Source: Chitinophaga silvatica (GTDB lineage Bacteria > Bacteroidota > Bacteroidia > Chitinophagales > Chitinophagaceae). Taken from it: 64,000 nt of DNA. Position 1 is the first letter of the stretch; every line of letters starts with the position of its first letter. The stretch is from NCBI RefSeq assembly GCF_003419895.1, contig NZ_QPMM01000011.1, positions 310,001 through 374,000 of the forward strand, read 5' to 3'. Of the stretch, positions 17,172 to 26,269 are shown in pieces. Under the pieces are notes generated by a model, which did no database searches, was not told the origin of the DNA, and saw only the letters and a list, made by a program, of their open reading frames with translations. Made by a program: the position numbers and the translations under genes.

Positions 17172-17230
17172 AAATTCTTTACTTTAAGGATAAATTTGCT
17201 GCCAAAAATAGCTTGCGGCTAATTAGAAGG

Positions 17231-17252
17231 AAATACCGACTAGCCGGTATTT
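17231..17252. promoter_or_regulatory. Inverted repeat in divergent intergenic region
   Basis: AAATACCG (17231-17238) pairs perfectly with CGGTATTT (17245-17252) around six bases, followed by a short T-rich run on the plus strand. It lies 25 bp before the kinase start codon and about 60 bp before the divergent gene. It could be an operator or a leader hairpin; a terminator is unlikely at this position. Confidence 0.5.
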
Positions 17253-17277
17253 TTATTCAGGTGCGAATCTTACAGAT

Positions 17278-19107
17278 ATGCGTTCAGTATTCATATACCT
17301 AAGAATTTTACTGCTGATAGGTGGATTGTTAATGTGCCGGATTGTGCATGGAATTCAGATTATTCCGGCTTCACTGAATATCCATACAAGCCCTATGAGC
17401 TTTATGATGGAGGAAAATCCAGTGTCTCCCGATTCTGTAATCTCCTTATTCAGGCAGGGTAGATTTACATCAACCAATAAGGATTTTATCAATTTTGGAA
17501 GTACCTACCATCGTTACTGGATGCATTTTAGTATTGAAGCAGAGGTAGCTCCAATGCCTTTAATGTTGGAATTAACGAACCCCTTGTTATATGGGATTGA
17601 GGTTTTTGAAGAAAATGAGGATAAACTAATTCTAATCTACAATACAGGTAGTGATGCTGTATTTTCTCAACGCCCGTTTAACTATCATAATTTTATTTTT
17701 CCGATTACAATTACTACTCAGCACGAAAAACATTTCTTTATTCGCCTGGATCGGCGCCAGGAAATCCTGAAATTTACAGCTAATTTATACTCACAATCTG
17801 CGTTTATACAAAAGCAGAATAAGGAGTACTTATTCTATGGCTGCTTTGCAGGCGTGATGTTGTTTGCTTTATTGTTTAGCGCTTTTTTATTAATAATGTT
17901 GAAAGAAAGTGTTCATGCCTGGTACATCTTTTATATCTGCCTGATTAGCCTGTTTGTATTTACCGATAATGGAATGACCTATGAATTCATCTGGCCTGAA
18001 GCTGTTTTTTGGAATAAACACGCCCGAACATTGCTGGGAATGCTGACTTTCCCCATACAGCTACGTTTTATGCAATTATTTATCTCTCAAAAAATTACTG
18101 AAAGCAGGTATTATAGATGGGTGAATTATTGTATCCTCTTGTTTCTTACACTGGCTGCCGGATTTATAGTGATGCTGATAAACAGATACGAATTTAGTCC
18201 TGCTGTCTTTATGTGTTTTAGAATCTGCTTTTATATAGCTTACTGTACCGGTGTATTGTTAGTGTTTCTGAGTCTTGCTGAGAAAATCAAAGAAGGAAAT
18301 AAAGTAGCTAAAATCTATCTGCTTGCAATTGCTGCACTTTTAATGCAAATTGTAATTGTAATGATGATCCGCTGGCATTGGTTGCCTATTGCAATAGATA
18401 CTTCCCGTACAATGACCATTTGTATCGCATTGGAAATAGCAATTCTTACATTAGGGCTGGCATTCAGATACCAGTTTTATTATAAGCAAAAACTACAGTT
18501 GGAATTTGAACTGATAGAACAACAACATGCTTCATTGTTAAAGGTTGTAGCGGCAGTAGAGGAGGAGCAAAGAAGGGTAGCTGCCGACTTACATGATGGA
18601 TTGGGTGGTACTCTGGCTGTGGCTAAATCTCTCCTGCAGCAGGGGCATAAGTCCTGGGAGGTAATAGACCAGGCCTGCAAGGATTTGAGGCATATTGCCC
18701 ATGATCTGATGCCGCAATATTTCGACGATATTACATTGGGCGCAGCATTGGCTGATGCAGTTGAAAAAGCTGGTTCAACTACTTCTGTCAGGTTTATGTT
18801 TATTCAGAACGGAGAACCCCAAGCACTGGATAAAAGTACTGAACTGCATATTTTTAGAATTGTCAATGAACTGATTCATAACATAAGGAAACATTCGAAT
18901 GCCGATAATGCTATTATCCAGTTAAGTTATTTCCCTACTGGCATTGAGCTAATGGTCGAAGACGATGGTAGTGGTATTCAGGATGGCAAGAATAAAGGGA
19001 TAGGATTATCGAACCTGTATTCCAGGGTTGGTTATTTAAAAGGAACTGTAAATATCGATAGCAATTCCCAGGGAACTACTGTTATGTGTAACATACCATT
19101 TAATTAA
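17278..19107 (+). CDS. 7TMR-DISM sensor histidine kinase (NarX/DesK-like, HisKA_3)
   Basis: The 609-residue protein has a signal peptide, a periplasmic DISM beta-sandwich (about 30-180), seven predicted membrane helices (about 185-400), a coiled linker, a dimerisation/phosphoacceptor region EEEQRRVAADLHDGLGG with His439, and a HATPase domain (N-box NELIHNIRKHS near 530, G1 box DDGSGI near 563, KGIGLSNL). DISM receptors are thought to bind carbohydrates or other small molecules. It phosphorylates, by inference, the NarL-type regulator encoded 6 bp downstream. All catalytic boxes look intact. Confidence 0.93.
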   Translation: MRSVFIYLRILLLIGGLLMCRIVHGIQIIPASLNIHTSPMSFMMEENPVSPDSVISLFRQGRFTSTNKDFINFGSTYHRYWMHFSIEAEVAPMPLMLELTNPLLYGIEVFEENEDKLILIYNTGSDAVFSQRPFNYHNFIFPITITTQHEKHFFIRLDRRQEILKFTANLYSQSAFIQKQNKEYLFYGCFAGVMLFALLFSAFLLIMLKESVHAWYIFYICLISLFVFTDNGMTYEFIWPEAVFWNKHARTLLGMLTFPIQLRFMQLFISQKITESRYYRWVNYCILLFLTLAAGFIVMLINRYEFSPAVFMCFRICFYIAYCTGVLLVFLSLAEKIKEGNKVAKIYLLAIAALLMQIVIVMMIRWHWLPIAIDTSRTMTICIALEIAILTLGLAFRYQFYYKQKLQLEFELIEQQHASLLKVVAAVEEEQRRVAADLHDGLGGTLAVAKSLLQQGHKSWEVIDQACKDLRHIAHDLMPQYFDDITLGAALADAVEKAGSTTSVRFMFIQNGEPQALDKSTELHIFRIVNELIHNIRKHSNADNAIIQLSYFPTGIELMVEDDGSGIQDGKNKGIGLSNLYSRVGYLKGTVNIDSNSQGTTVMCNIPFN

Positions 19108-19113
19108 ATAATA

Positions 19114-19737
19114 ATGAATTGTAGAGTATTGATTGCTGATGATCATGTATTGTTCAATGATGCAATAAAGGCAATGTTGGAAGCAGTTGAAGGTATTACT
19201 GTAGTGGGCCAGGTAAGTAGGGGAAATGAAGTAATTCCAATGATTGATAAAACCAAACCGGATATCTGTTTGCTGGATATAAACATGCCCGGACAAAATG
19301 GATTAATGGTTGCAGAACGCCTTAAAGAGTCGGGGAGTGCCACTCGTGTTATTATTATATCCATGTACCAGGATAAGCGATTTGTTACAGAAAGCAAGAG
19401 AATTAAGGCGGATGGATATTTGTTGAAGGATGCCAGCAAAGCAGAATTACTTGCTGCTATTGAAATGGTGATGAATGGAGAGACCTTTTACGATCCAAAA
19501 CTGGGAAAGGATATCAACCAACATGCAGAAGATAGTTTTATCAAAAAATTTAATCTAACAAAAAGAGAAATTGAAATAATAAGGCTGGTAAAGGAAAATA
19601 TGACAGCCCGGGAAATAGCAGATAAGCTTTGCTTAAGTGTTTTAACGATAGAAACTCACAGAAGAAACATAAATCTGAAATTGGGAATTAAAAATACATT
19701 GTCGCTGGTCCGATTTGCAGAAACATATAATATCTGA
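19114..19737 (+). CDS. NarL/LuxR-family response regulator
   Basis: The 207-residue protein has a receiver domain with acidic pair DD (9-10), phosphoacceptor Asp55 in CLLDINMPG and the conserved Lys in YLLKDASK. A LuxR-type helix-turn-helix follows: LTKREIEIIRLVKENMTAREIADKLCLSVLTIETHRRNI. It is a DNA-binding transcription regulator, presumably the partner of the DISM kinase encoded 6 bp upstream. Targets are unknown; the following pair of small membrane protein genes (from 19787) is a reasonable candidate. Confidence 0.94.
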   Translation: MNCRVLIADDHVLFNDAIKAMLEAVEGITVVGQVSRGNEVIPMIDKTKPDICLLDINMPGQNGLMVAERLKESGSATRVIIISMYQDKRFVTESKRIKADGYLLKDASKAELLAAIEMVMNGETFYDPKLGKDINQHAEDSFIKKFNLTKREIEIIRLVKENMTAREIADKLCLSVLTIETHRRNINLKLGIKNTLSLVRFAETYNI

Positions 19738-19786
19738 TTATTTGTTATATTTGACATATTAACTTATTGCTAATAATAGTATCCCT

Positions 19787-20263
19787 ATGACACAAGATTC
19801 ATCCATTTTCATTGAAACAATTAAAGTACGCCGACTAGCGATCTTACCTTTATGGCTAAAGATATACCTGGGAGTTATTGCAGTAGTTTCAATTATATTT
19901 ATTTTAGGTTCTACAAATATTTTACTCGGCTCTCGAAATTCATCAGAAGGTCAGGTGTTTTTTTCTGTTGGAGTTAGTATTTGTGAATATGTTACGGGGA
20001 TAGCATTTTTTTTAGTGGCTTTATTGATATTAGCAGAAGCGAAATATGCAATCCGCGCTATGAACATACTAATAGTTGCAAAGCTGTTAGTATGTCTTTT
20101 TTATTTATACTTAATGCTTATATGGACTACACCTTTTATAATAGTTTTCGCTCTGATTATATTTCCTGTACTCCTTAATGTAATTGTACTTATTGCATTT
20201 GCCCGCCAAAGAAATAAATGGGAAAATGAGGCAGTGAAGAAATCAGAAGCCACAGGTTATTAA
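19787..20263 (+). CDS. Four-TM membrane protein of unknown function, paralogue A
   Basis: The 158-residue protein has a short hydrophilic N-terminus with RRLAILPLWLKIYLGV, four hydrophobic segments (about 23-43, 56-76, 82-104, 110-133) and a C-terminal cytoplasmic tail RNKWENEAVKK. The next gene encodes a protein with the same layout and end motif, so the two are tandem duplicates. I recognise no family. It follows the two-component pair by 50 bp on the same strand and may be in the same operon or be its target. Confidence 0.7.
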   Translation: MTQDSSIFIETIKVRRLAILPLWLKIYLGVIAVVSIIFILGSTNILLGSRNSSEGQVFFSVGVSICEYVTGIAFFLVALLILAEAKYAIRAMNILIVAKLLVCLFYLYLMLIWTTPFIIVFALIIFPVLLNVIVLIAFARQRNKWENEAVKKSEATGY

Positions 20264-20276
20264 CCTAAAACCTATA

Positions 20277-20747
20277 TTGATGTCACAACAACCTGATAGC
20301 ATATTCGACGAACTTTTTGAACAGCAATCCAAACCTCGCCGGTTAAGTGTTTTATCCTGGTGGATAAAAGGTTATCTGATACTTGTTTTTATTCTGGCAA
20401 TTTATGCTTTATTCATGGAGGTTTCCAATGTATCTACCTGGATTTCATTGGAATCAAATTCTTTCTATTATACATATATTGGATTTTTTGCAGTGATCAC
20501 TGTAGCAATTCTCCTGGCTGCAATTATTTCTATAGGTTTGGAATGGAAGCATGGAATAATGGCTACAATTATTGCTGTTATATGCCGCACTACCTATTTT
20601 AACATTACTATGCTTTCGTTTAATTTTGGGTTCAATTATAATTTATTAACAACGGTAATAATTAACCTTCCTTTCCTGATTTTAATGATTAAGGTTCGTA
20701 AACGCTGGGAGAATGAAGCGATAAGAAAACCAAGATCAGTAGAGTAA
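20277..20747 (+). CDS. Four-TM membrane protein of unknown function, paralogue B
   Basis: The 156-residue protein is a diverged paralogue of the preceding gene product: RRLSVLSWWIKGYLILV near the N-terminus, four hydrophobic segments and the tail RKRWENEAIRK. The genes are 13 bp apart. The N-terminus is acidic and Gln-rich (DSIFDELFEQQ). No enzymatic or transport motif is visible. Duplication beside a sensor kinase suggests a role in the membrane stress or signalling response, but that is a guess. Confidence 0.7.
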   Translation: MMSQQPDSIFDELFEQQSKPRRLSVLSWWIKGYLILVFILAIYALFMEVSNVSTWISLESNSFYYTYIGFFAVITVAILLAAIISIGLEWKHGIMATIIAVICRTTYFNITMLSFNFGFNYNLLTTVIINLPFLILMIKVRKRWENEAIRKPRSVE

Positions 20748-20750
20748 AAT

Positions 20751-20782
20751 TACGTTTGCAAGCTTTATCTTCGTAAGATAAA
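20751..20782 (+). promoter_or_regulatory. -7 promoter element and adjacent hairpin for the VOC gene
   Basis: TACGTTTG at 20751-20758 matches TAnnTTTG. Six bases further, TTTATCTT and AAGATAAA form a perfect 8-bp hairpin with a 3-nt loop (20764-20782), ending 10 bp before the start codon. The transcript would begin at or near this hairpin. Confidence 0.45.
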
Positions 20783-20792
20783 AATCAGGCAT

Positions 20793-21176
20793 ATGGAAAG
20801 CATAAGCACTTTATTAATGTTTGAGGGGCAGGCAGAGGAGGCAATGAACTTCTATACCTCGCTGTTTGAAGATTCTTCCGTACTAAGTTTGCAGCGATAT
20901 GAAGATTCCGGTAAGGTAATGTTTGCATCCTTTTCTTTACAGGGTCAGATTTTTAAATGTATTGATTCCACTGTGAAACACGGATTCACCTTCACTCCGG
21001 CTATGTCTATCTATGTAGAGTTTGAGTCTACCGACCAGCTCGATCACGTATACTCACAGCTGTTAGCGGAAGGAACCGTTCTAATGCCTTTGGATAGCTA
21101 TTTTTTTAGTTCCCGTTTTGCATGGATAACTGATAAATATGGAGTTTCCTGGCAACTCAACTATGCTAAGCCTTAA
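20793..21176 (+). CDS. VOC-superfamily protein, PhnB-like
   Basis: The 127-residue protein has the PhnB/3-demethylubiquinone-methyltransferase-like glyoxalase fold: STLLMFEGQAEEAMNFYTSLF at the N-terminus, GQIFKCIDS in the middle, and FFFSSRFAWITDKYGVSWQLNY at the end. These proteins are members of the vicinal oxygen chelate superfamily, often dimeric, with mostly unknown substrates. The final segment carries the conserved W-(I/V)-x-D-(K/R)-(Y/F)-G-V-x-W-Q-L signature. It is likely a soluble cytoplasmic protein. It stands alone with its own putative promoter. Confidence 0.88.
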   Translation: MESISTLLMFEGQAEEAMNFYTSLFEDSSVLSLQRYEDSGKVMFASFSLQGQIFKCIDSTVKHGFTFTPAMSIYVEFESTDQLDHVYSQLLAEGTVLMPLDSYFFSSRFAWITDKYGVSWQLNYAKP

Positions 21177-21192
21177 ATAATATCATTGAATA

Positions 21193-22041
21193 ATGAAAAA
21201 ATGGACAATTGCACTACTTTTATTTGTAGTGGTTCTTGTTATTGAGTCGTTTATCCCCCGTAAAATTACCTGGGTGGCTATTGGAGATTCAATTACCTAT
21301 CTCAACGAACATCCCGATGAAGCCGGCAATCGTATCACCGAAGGATATATGTCCAGAGTGGTTAAACAGCTACCGGAGCTCGAATATACCAACCAGGGCC
21401 ATAATGGGTGGACAGCCTGCCGCATCGCTTCCTCTATCAATGAATTAAACCTGCAACCTGCAGATCTGTATTCCATATTTCTGGGTACCAACGATTGGTG
21501 GGCCGGACTTCCTATCGGTACATTCAGCGATTATAGAAACAATACCGGAAATAATACGGTATATGGCGCCTTTAGAACCATTATTGATAAATTAAGAAGC
21601 CTCAACCCTAAAGCCCAAATTGTATTAATCACTCCTTTGCAACGAGGTGATTTCGTTTATTTCAAAGACTTCAATAACAATGCATATGGCTCCTATAAGC
21701 CTAAAGCCAATCAAACTTTATTACAATTGGTGCAGGCTATAGATACTATTGCAGCTAAAGAACGTATAACCAAAGTAGATCTCTATCGCAAAAGTGGGAT
21801 CACTGTAGAAAATGCAGTCAAATTTAAACGCCTGAAAGACCCCGTAAATTGGGAGTATAAGAACTTTACCTGGCCTGCATATAAAGACATCCCGTTCGAT
21901 CCCCAACAGGAAGAATATCCATACCCGTTAGCTGCTGTGGATATGACCTATGATGGATTACATCCTTCTGATAAGGGTTACGAAATAATTGCAAATATGC
22001 TGATCAAGGCCATGAAGCCTCTTCTCAAAAAGATAAACTAA
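21193..22041 (+). CDS. SGNH/GDSL-family hydrolase with N-terminal signal or anchor
   Basis: The 282-residue protein begins with a hydrophobic segment (WTIALLLFVVVLVIESF), a signal anchor or signal peptide. Block I is WVAIGDSITYLNEH (Ser nucleophile), block III is FLGTNDWW, and block V is YDGLHPSDKGYEIIA with the Asp-x-x-His dyad. The catalytic set is complete, so it is probably an esterase or acetylesterase acting outside the cytoplasm. The gene starts 16 bp after the VOC gene and may be co-transcribed with it. The substrate is unknown; carbohydrate deacetylation is common in this group. Confidence 0.85.
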   Translation: MKKWTIALLLFVVVLVIESFIPRKITWVAIGDSITYLNEHPDEAGNRITEGYMSRVVKQLPELEYTNQGHNGWTACRIASSINELNLQPADLYSIFLGTNDWWAGLPIGTFSDYRNNTGNNTVYGAFRTIIDKLRSLNPKAQIVLITPLQRGDFVYFKDFNNNAYGSYKPKANQTLLQLVQAIDTIAAKERITKVDLYRKSGITVENAVKFKRLKDPVNWEYKNFTWPAYKDIPFDPQQEEYPYPLAAVDMTYDGLHPSDKGYEIIANMLIKAMKPLLKKIN

Positions 22042-22068
22042 ACGCCTATCGCTTTTTAGCATCGAACA

Positions 22069-23505
<1,437 letters not shown>

Positions 23506-23508
23506 AGC

Positions 23509-23913
23509 ATGGAAACAACCTATCTGCATTTAAGGATTTTACTACCATCCCAGATATTTTTGGAAAAAACGGATGTAATAAGAATTACAGTCGAAACTAC
23601 TGCTGGTTCTTATGGCTTCTTACCTCAGCGGTTGGATTGTACCGCCGCTTTAATACCCGGTATATTATTCTATGAGTCGGTCAGTGATGGCGAAAAATAT
23701 ATAGCCGTAGAAGAAGGGGTGATTGTAAAAGCCGGTTTTGAAATTATGATAGCCGTTCGTAATGCAGTTGGAAACGCTTCTCTGGGTGAGTTGAAATCGC
23801 TGATCGATCAGAAACTCAAACTGGCTGATGAGAAGAAAGTGAATATGCGATCTGTGATTGCCAGACTGGAAACAAGTTTTGTCAGAAATATTCAGCAGCT
23901 AAATAACGAATAA
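23509..23913 (+). CDS. atpC: N-type ATPase subunit epsilon
   Basis: The 134-residue protein has the epsilon N-terminal beta-sandwich (LRILLPSQIFLEKTDVIRITVET, GSYGFLPQRLDCTAAL, YIAVEEGVIVKAG) and a short C-terminal helical part. Its sequence is divergent from standard F-type epsilon (for example, the PGILFYES segment), as expected of the N-ATPase branch. It is a rotor stalk subunit working with gamma. The gene starts 3 bp after atpD, so the two are surely co-transcribed. Confidence 0.92.
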   Translation: METTYLHLRILLPSQIFLEKTDVIRITVETTAGSYGFLPQRLDCTAALIPGILFYESVSDGEKYIAVEEGVIVKAGFEIMIAVRNAVGNASLGELKSLIDQKLKLADEKKVNMRSVIARLETSFVRNIQQLNNE

Positions 23914-23914
23914 A

Positions 23915-24235
23915 GTGGCACCGGAAAATCATAAGAAACACAAATCATTTAGCGAAGATATTGGCAGAAAAGAACAACGCCGAATGAAGGCTAAACGAAA
24001 TAAACAGCATGTCTGGTCGGGATTTGGCTTGTTTGGTATGATTGGCTGGTCTGTAGTTACTCCCACAGTGCTTGGTGCTGCGCTTGGTAGTTGGCTGGAT
24101 AGGAAAATACCGGGGCAAAATTCGTATACACTTGCCTGTCTGATAGCCGGACTTTGCCTTGGCTGCTTCATCGCATGGAATTGGATTCATAAAGAAAATA
24201 AACAAATAAAAGATAACGAAGATAACCATGAATGA
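23915..24235 (+). CDS. atpQ: N-type ATPase accessory membrane protein AtpQ (AtpI-like)
   Basis: The 106-residue protein starts at GTG, one base after atpC. A charged N-terminus (about 40 residues with KEQRRMKAKRNKQ) precedes two membrane segments: VWSGFGLFGMIGWSVVTPTVLGAALGSWLDRK and NSYTLACLIAGLCLGCFIAW are the key stretches (each under two helical turns of uncertainty). This two-helix AtpI-type layout in this position corresponds to AtpQ of N-ATPase operons. AtpI-like proteins are thought to assist c-ring assembly; in N-ATPases AtpQ with AtpR has been proposed to help assembly or ion handling. Confidence 0.85.
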   Translation: MAPENHKKHKSFSEDIGRKEQRRMKAKRNKQHVWSGFGLFGMIGWSVVTPTVLGAALGSWLDRKIPGQNSYTLACLIAGLCLGCFIAWNWIHKENKQIKDNEDNHE

Positions 24236-24530
24236 GACCATGTATAACATCTTTGTGTTTATAGCAGGTATTGCTATAGGCATACTTTTCTTTGGTGGTT
24301 TATGGTGGACAACCCGAAAGGCGCTTACTTCCAAAAAACCTGCAATACTTTTTGCTATAAGCTTTGTTGTAAGATTGGGCATCACCATTTTGCTGTTTTA
24401 TGCATTATCCGGCGGCCATTGGGAAGAATTACTTGTTTGCTTTGGTGGTTTCCTCCTGGGCAGAGTAATCATTACTGTTGCAACAAGAACGAAGAAGAAA
24501 AATGTAAAACCTTATGAGGTTAAGTCCTGA
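24228..24530 (+). CDS. atpR: N-type ATPase accessory membrane protein AtpR
   Basis: The 100-residue protein has three hydrophobic segments (about 6-26, 39-60, 65-86) and a basic C-terminal tail RTKKKNVKPYEVK. Intramembrane Arg within VVRLGITILLFYALSGGHWEE and GRVIITVA fits the idea of AtpR as a small protein with conserved arginines interacting with c-subunit carboxylates. It overlaps atpQ by 8 bp and atpB by 17 bp, implying tight translational coupling. AtpR is restricted to N-ATPase operons, so it is a key marker. Confidence 0.88.
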   Translation: MNETMYNIFVFIAGIAIGILFFGGLWWTTRKALTSKKPAILFAISFVVRLGITILLFYALSGGHWEELLVCFGGFLLGRVIITVATRTKKKNVKPYEVKS

Positions 24531-25206
24531 TGAGAAAATTTTCTGGAAGGATGGATTCTTCCAGTTAAACCTTACCATTGTTACTACCTGGATGTTAATG
24601 CTGGTGATGGTAATTGCTGCCTACCTGGTAACCAGGAGATTGAAGAACAGCATTACTATTTCCCGCTGGCAACATATATTGGAAATTATTGTGCTTACAA
24701 TACTAACCCAGATGGAAGATGTAGGACTGAAGAAGCCTGAAAAATATCTGGCTTTTGTAGGTACTTTATTCCTGTTTATAGTAGTTGCCAATCTTTTTTC
24801 TATCGTACCCATGTATGAAAGCCCCACGGCTTCCTTATCTACTACTTCAGCACTGGCCATTAGTGTATTCATTGCAGTTCCTGTATTTGGTATTGCTGAA
24901 AAAGGGATTCTTAAATACATGAAAACATATTTGCAACCCAATTTTTTGATGCTTCCTTTTAATATCATCAGTGAAATATCAAGAACCCTGGCACTAGCTA
25001 TTCGTTTGTTTGGAAATATGATGAGTGGGGGGATGATTGTATCGATTTTGTTAATTATAGCCCCATATTTCTTTCCCATCATTATGAATGTACTGGGTCT
25101 GTTGACCGGTATGGTACAGGCTTATATTTTCGCTATTCTGGCTACTGTTTATATCTCTGCCGCAACTCAGACTGAAGAACAGCAATTACAAAAAAGTCAA
25201 AAATAA
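24514..25206 (+). CDS. atpB: N-type ATPase subunit a
   Basis: The 230-residue protein has five to six transmembrane helices. The essential stator Arg is in LALAIRLFGNMMSGG (Arg164), within the helix facing the c-ring. The last helices carry GLLTGMVQAYIFAILATVYIS, a standard subunit a end with the conserved Gln. It forms the ion half-channels of the membrane sector with the c-ring. The start overlaps atpR by 17 bp; no ATG further upstream fits. Confidence 0.94.
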   Translation: MRLSPDEKIFWKDGFFQLNLTIVTTWMLMLVMVIAAYLVTRRLKNSITISRWQHILEIIVLTILTQMEDVGLKKPEKYLAFVGTLFLFIVVANLFSIVPMYESPTASLSTTSALAISVFIAVPVFGIAEKGILKYMKTYLQPNFLMLPFNIISEISRTLALAIRLFGNMMSGGMIVSILLIIAPYFFPIIMNVLGLLTGMVQAYIFAILATVYISAATQTEEQQLQKSQK

Positions 25207-25210
25207 ATTT

Positions 25211-25480
25211 ATGGATAGTACTACTTTAATTGCGTTTGCATCTATTCTGACCGCCGGATTTACTACTGCTATCGGTTGTGTAGCCCCTGCTTTGGCTGAA
25301 GGCAAGGCAATTGTTGCCGCACTACAGGCAATTGCCCAACAGCCCGATGCTTCTTCCACTACTACCCGAACATTATTTGTCGGATTGGCAATGATTGAAT
25401 CTACCTGTATTTACTGTCTGGTAATTTCCATGATTCTAATATTTGCTAACCCATTCTGGAATCATATTATCGCAAAATAA
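25211..25480 (+). CDS. atpE: N-type ATPase subunit c
   Basis: The 89-residue protein is a two-helix hairpin. Helix 1 is Gly/Ala-rich with APALAEGKAIVAAL; the loop is AQQPDASSTTTRTL; helix 2 has GLAMIESTCIYCLVISMIL. The ion-binding carboxylate is Glu63 in helix 2 with neighbouring Ser64, Thr65 and Tyr68, the E-S-T-x-x-Y pattern seen in Na+-binding rotor rings. A second carboxylate, Glu30, lies in helix 1. This double-Glu layout is typical of N-ATPase c subunits. Whether Na+ or H+ is carried cannot be decided from sequence. Confidence 0.95.
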   Translation: MDSTTLIAFASILTAGFTTAIGCVAPALAEGKAIVAALQAIAQQPDASSTTTRTLFVGLAMIESTCIYCLVISMILIFANPFWNHIIAK

Positions 25481-25492
25481 AATCAGCTAAGT

Positions 25493-26269
25493 ATGCAGAT
25501 CGATTGGTTTACGGTGATTGCCCAGGTAATTAACTTTCTGATACTGGTTTGCCTGCTGAAACGCTTTCTATATAAACCTGTATTAAAAGCAATTGCCGAT
25601 CGGGAAGCCAGGATTAATAAGCAACTCGCGGAAGCTGCTGCATCCAAAGCAGCTGCTGAAGGAGAGTATTTGTTGTATAAGGAAAGGAATGTTGAATTTG
25701 ATGCCGAACGTGAAAAGGCGCTCGAAAAAGTAGCAATAGATATGGAAAAGGAAAAACAACAGCTACTCCTGCAGGCGCAGAAAGAAAGTCAGACTTTAAG
25801 AATTAAACTCCAGAATGATTTAAAAGCAGAACAACATAATATTCTCAATGAGGTAAAACAACGGATCCAACAAACCGTATTAGGTATTGCCAATAAAACA
25901 TTGGCGGATCTTGGAAATACCAACCTCGAAACACAGATAGTTTCCATCTTCATCCAGCGTCTCAAACATCTCAACGAAACTGAAGCACATCAGCTAATAC
26001 AGGCAATTCAACCTGGTGGCAACCTGGTTGTTGAAACAGCTTATAATTTAAACGAAGAACAAAAAAAACAACTGGAAAATACTATTAGAGAGATGACCGG
26101 AGTACATCCGGTTTTTCAGTATGAGATCGATAAAAGTCTGATTAGTGGTATTACACTGAAAATGAAAGACTACAAACTTTCATGGAATACCACCGATTAT
26201 CTGAATGATCTACAGAAACACATGAATTTTAATGATGTAGCCGATAAATATTGGGGTAATGAGCAATAA
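25493..26269 (+). CDS. atpF: N-type ATPase subunit b with delta-like C-terminal extension
   Basis: The 258-residue protein is much longer than a normal b subunit (about 160). It has one N-terminal TM helix (FTVIAQVINFLILVCLLKRF), a charged coiled-coil stalk (about 30-150), and a C-terminal domain (about 160-245). The latter contains LNEEQKKQLENTIREMTG, then YEIDKSLISGITLKMKDYKL, matching the C-terminal pattern of the F1 delta subunit (I/V-D-x-S-L-I-x-G). The operon has no separate atpH, so this tail probably replaces delta. It ends overlapping atpA by 11 bp. Confidence 0.9.
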   Translation: MQIDWFTVIAQVINFLILVCLLKRFLYKPVLKAIADREARINKQLAEAAASKAAAEGEYLLYKERNVEFDAEREKALEKVAIDMEKEKQQLLLQAQKESQTLRIKLQNDLKAEQHNILNEVKQRIQQTVLGIANKTLADLGNTNLETQIVSIFIQRLKHLNETEAHQLIQAIQPGGNLVVETAYNLNEEQKKQLENTIREMTGVHPVFQYEIDKSLISGITLKMKDYKLSWNTTDYLNDLQKHMNFNDVADKYWGNEQ

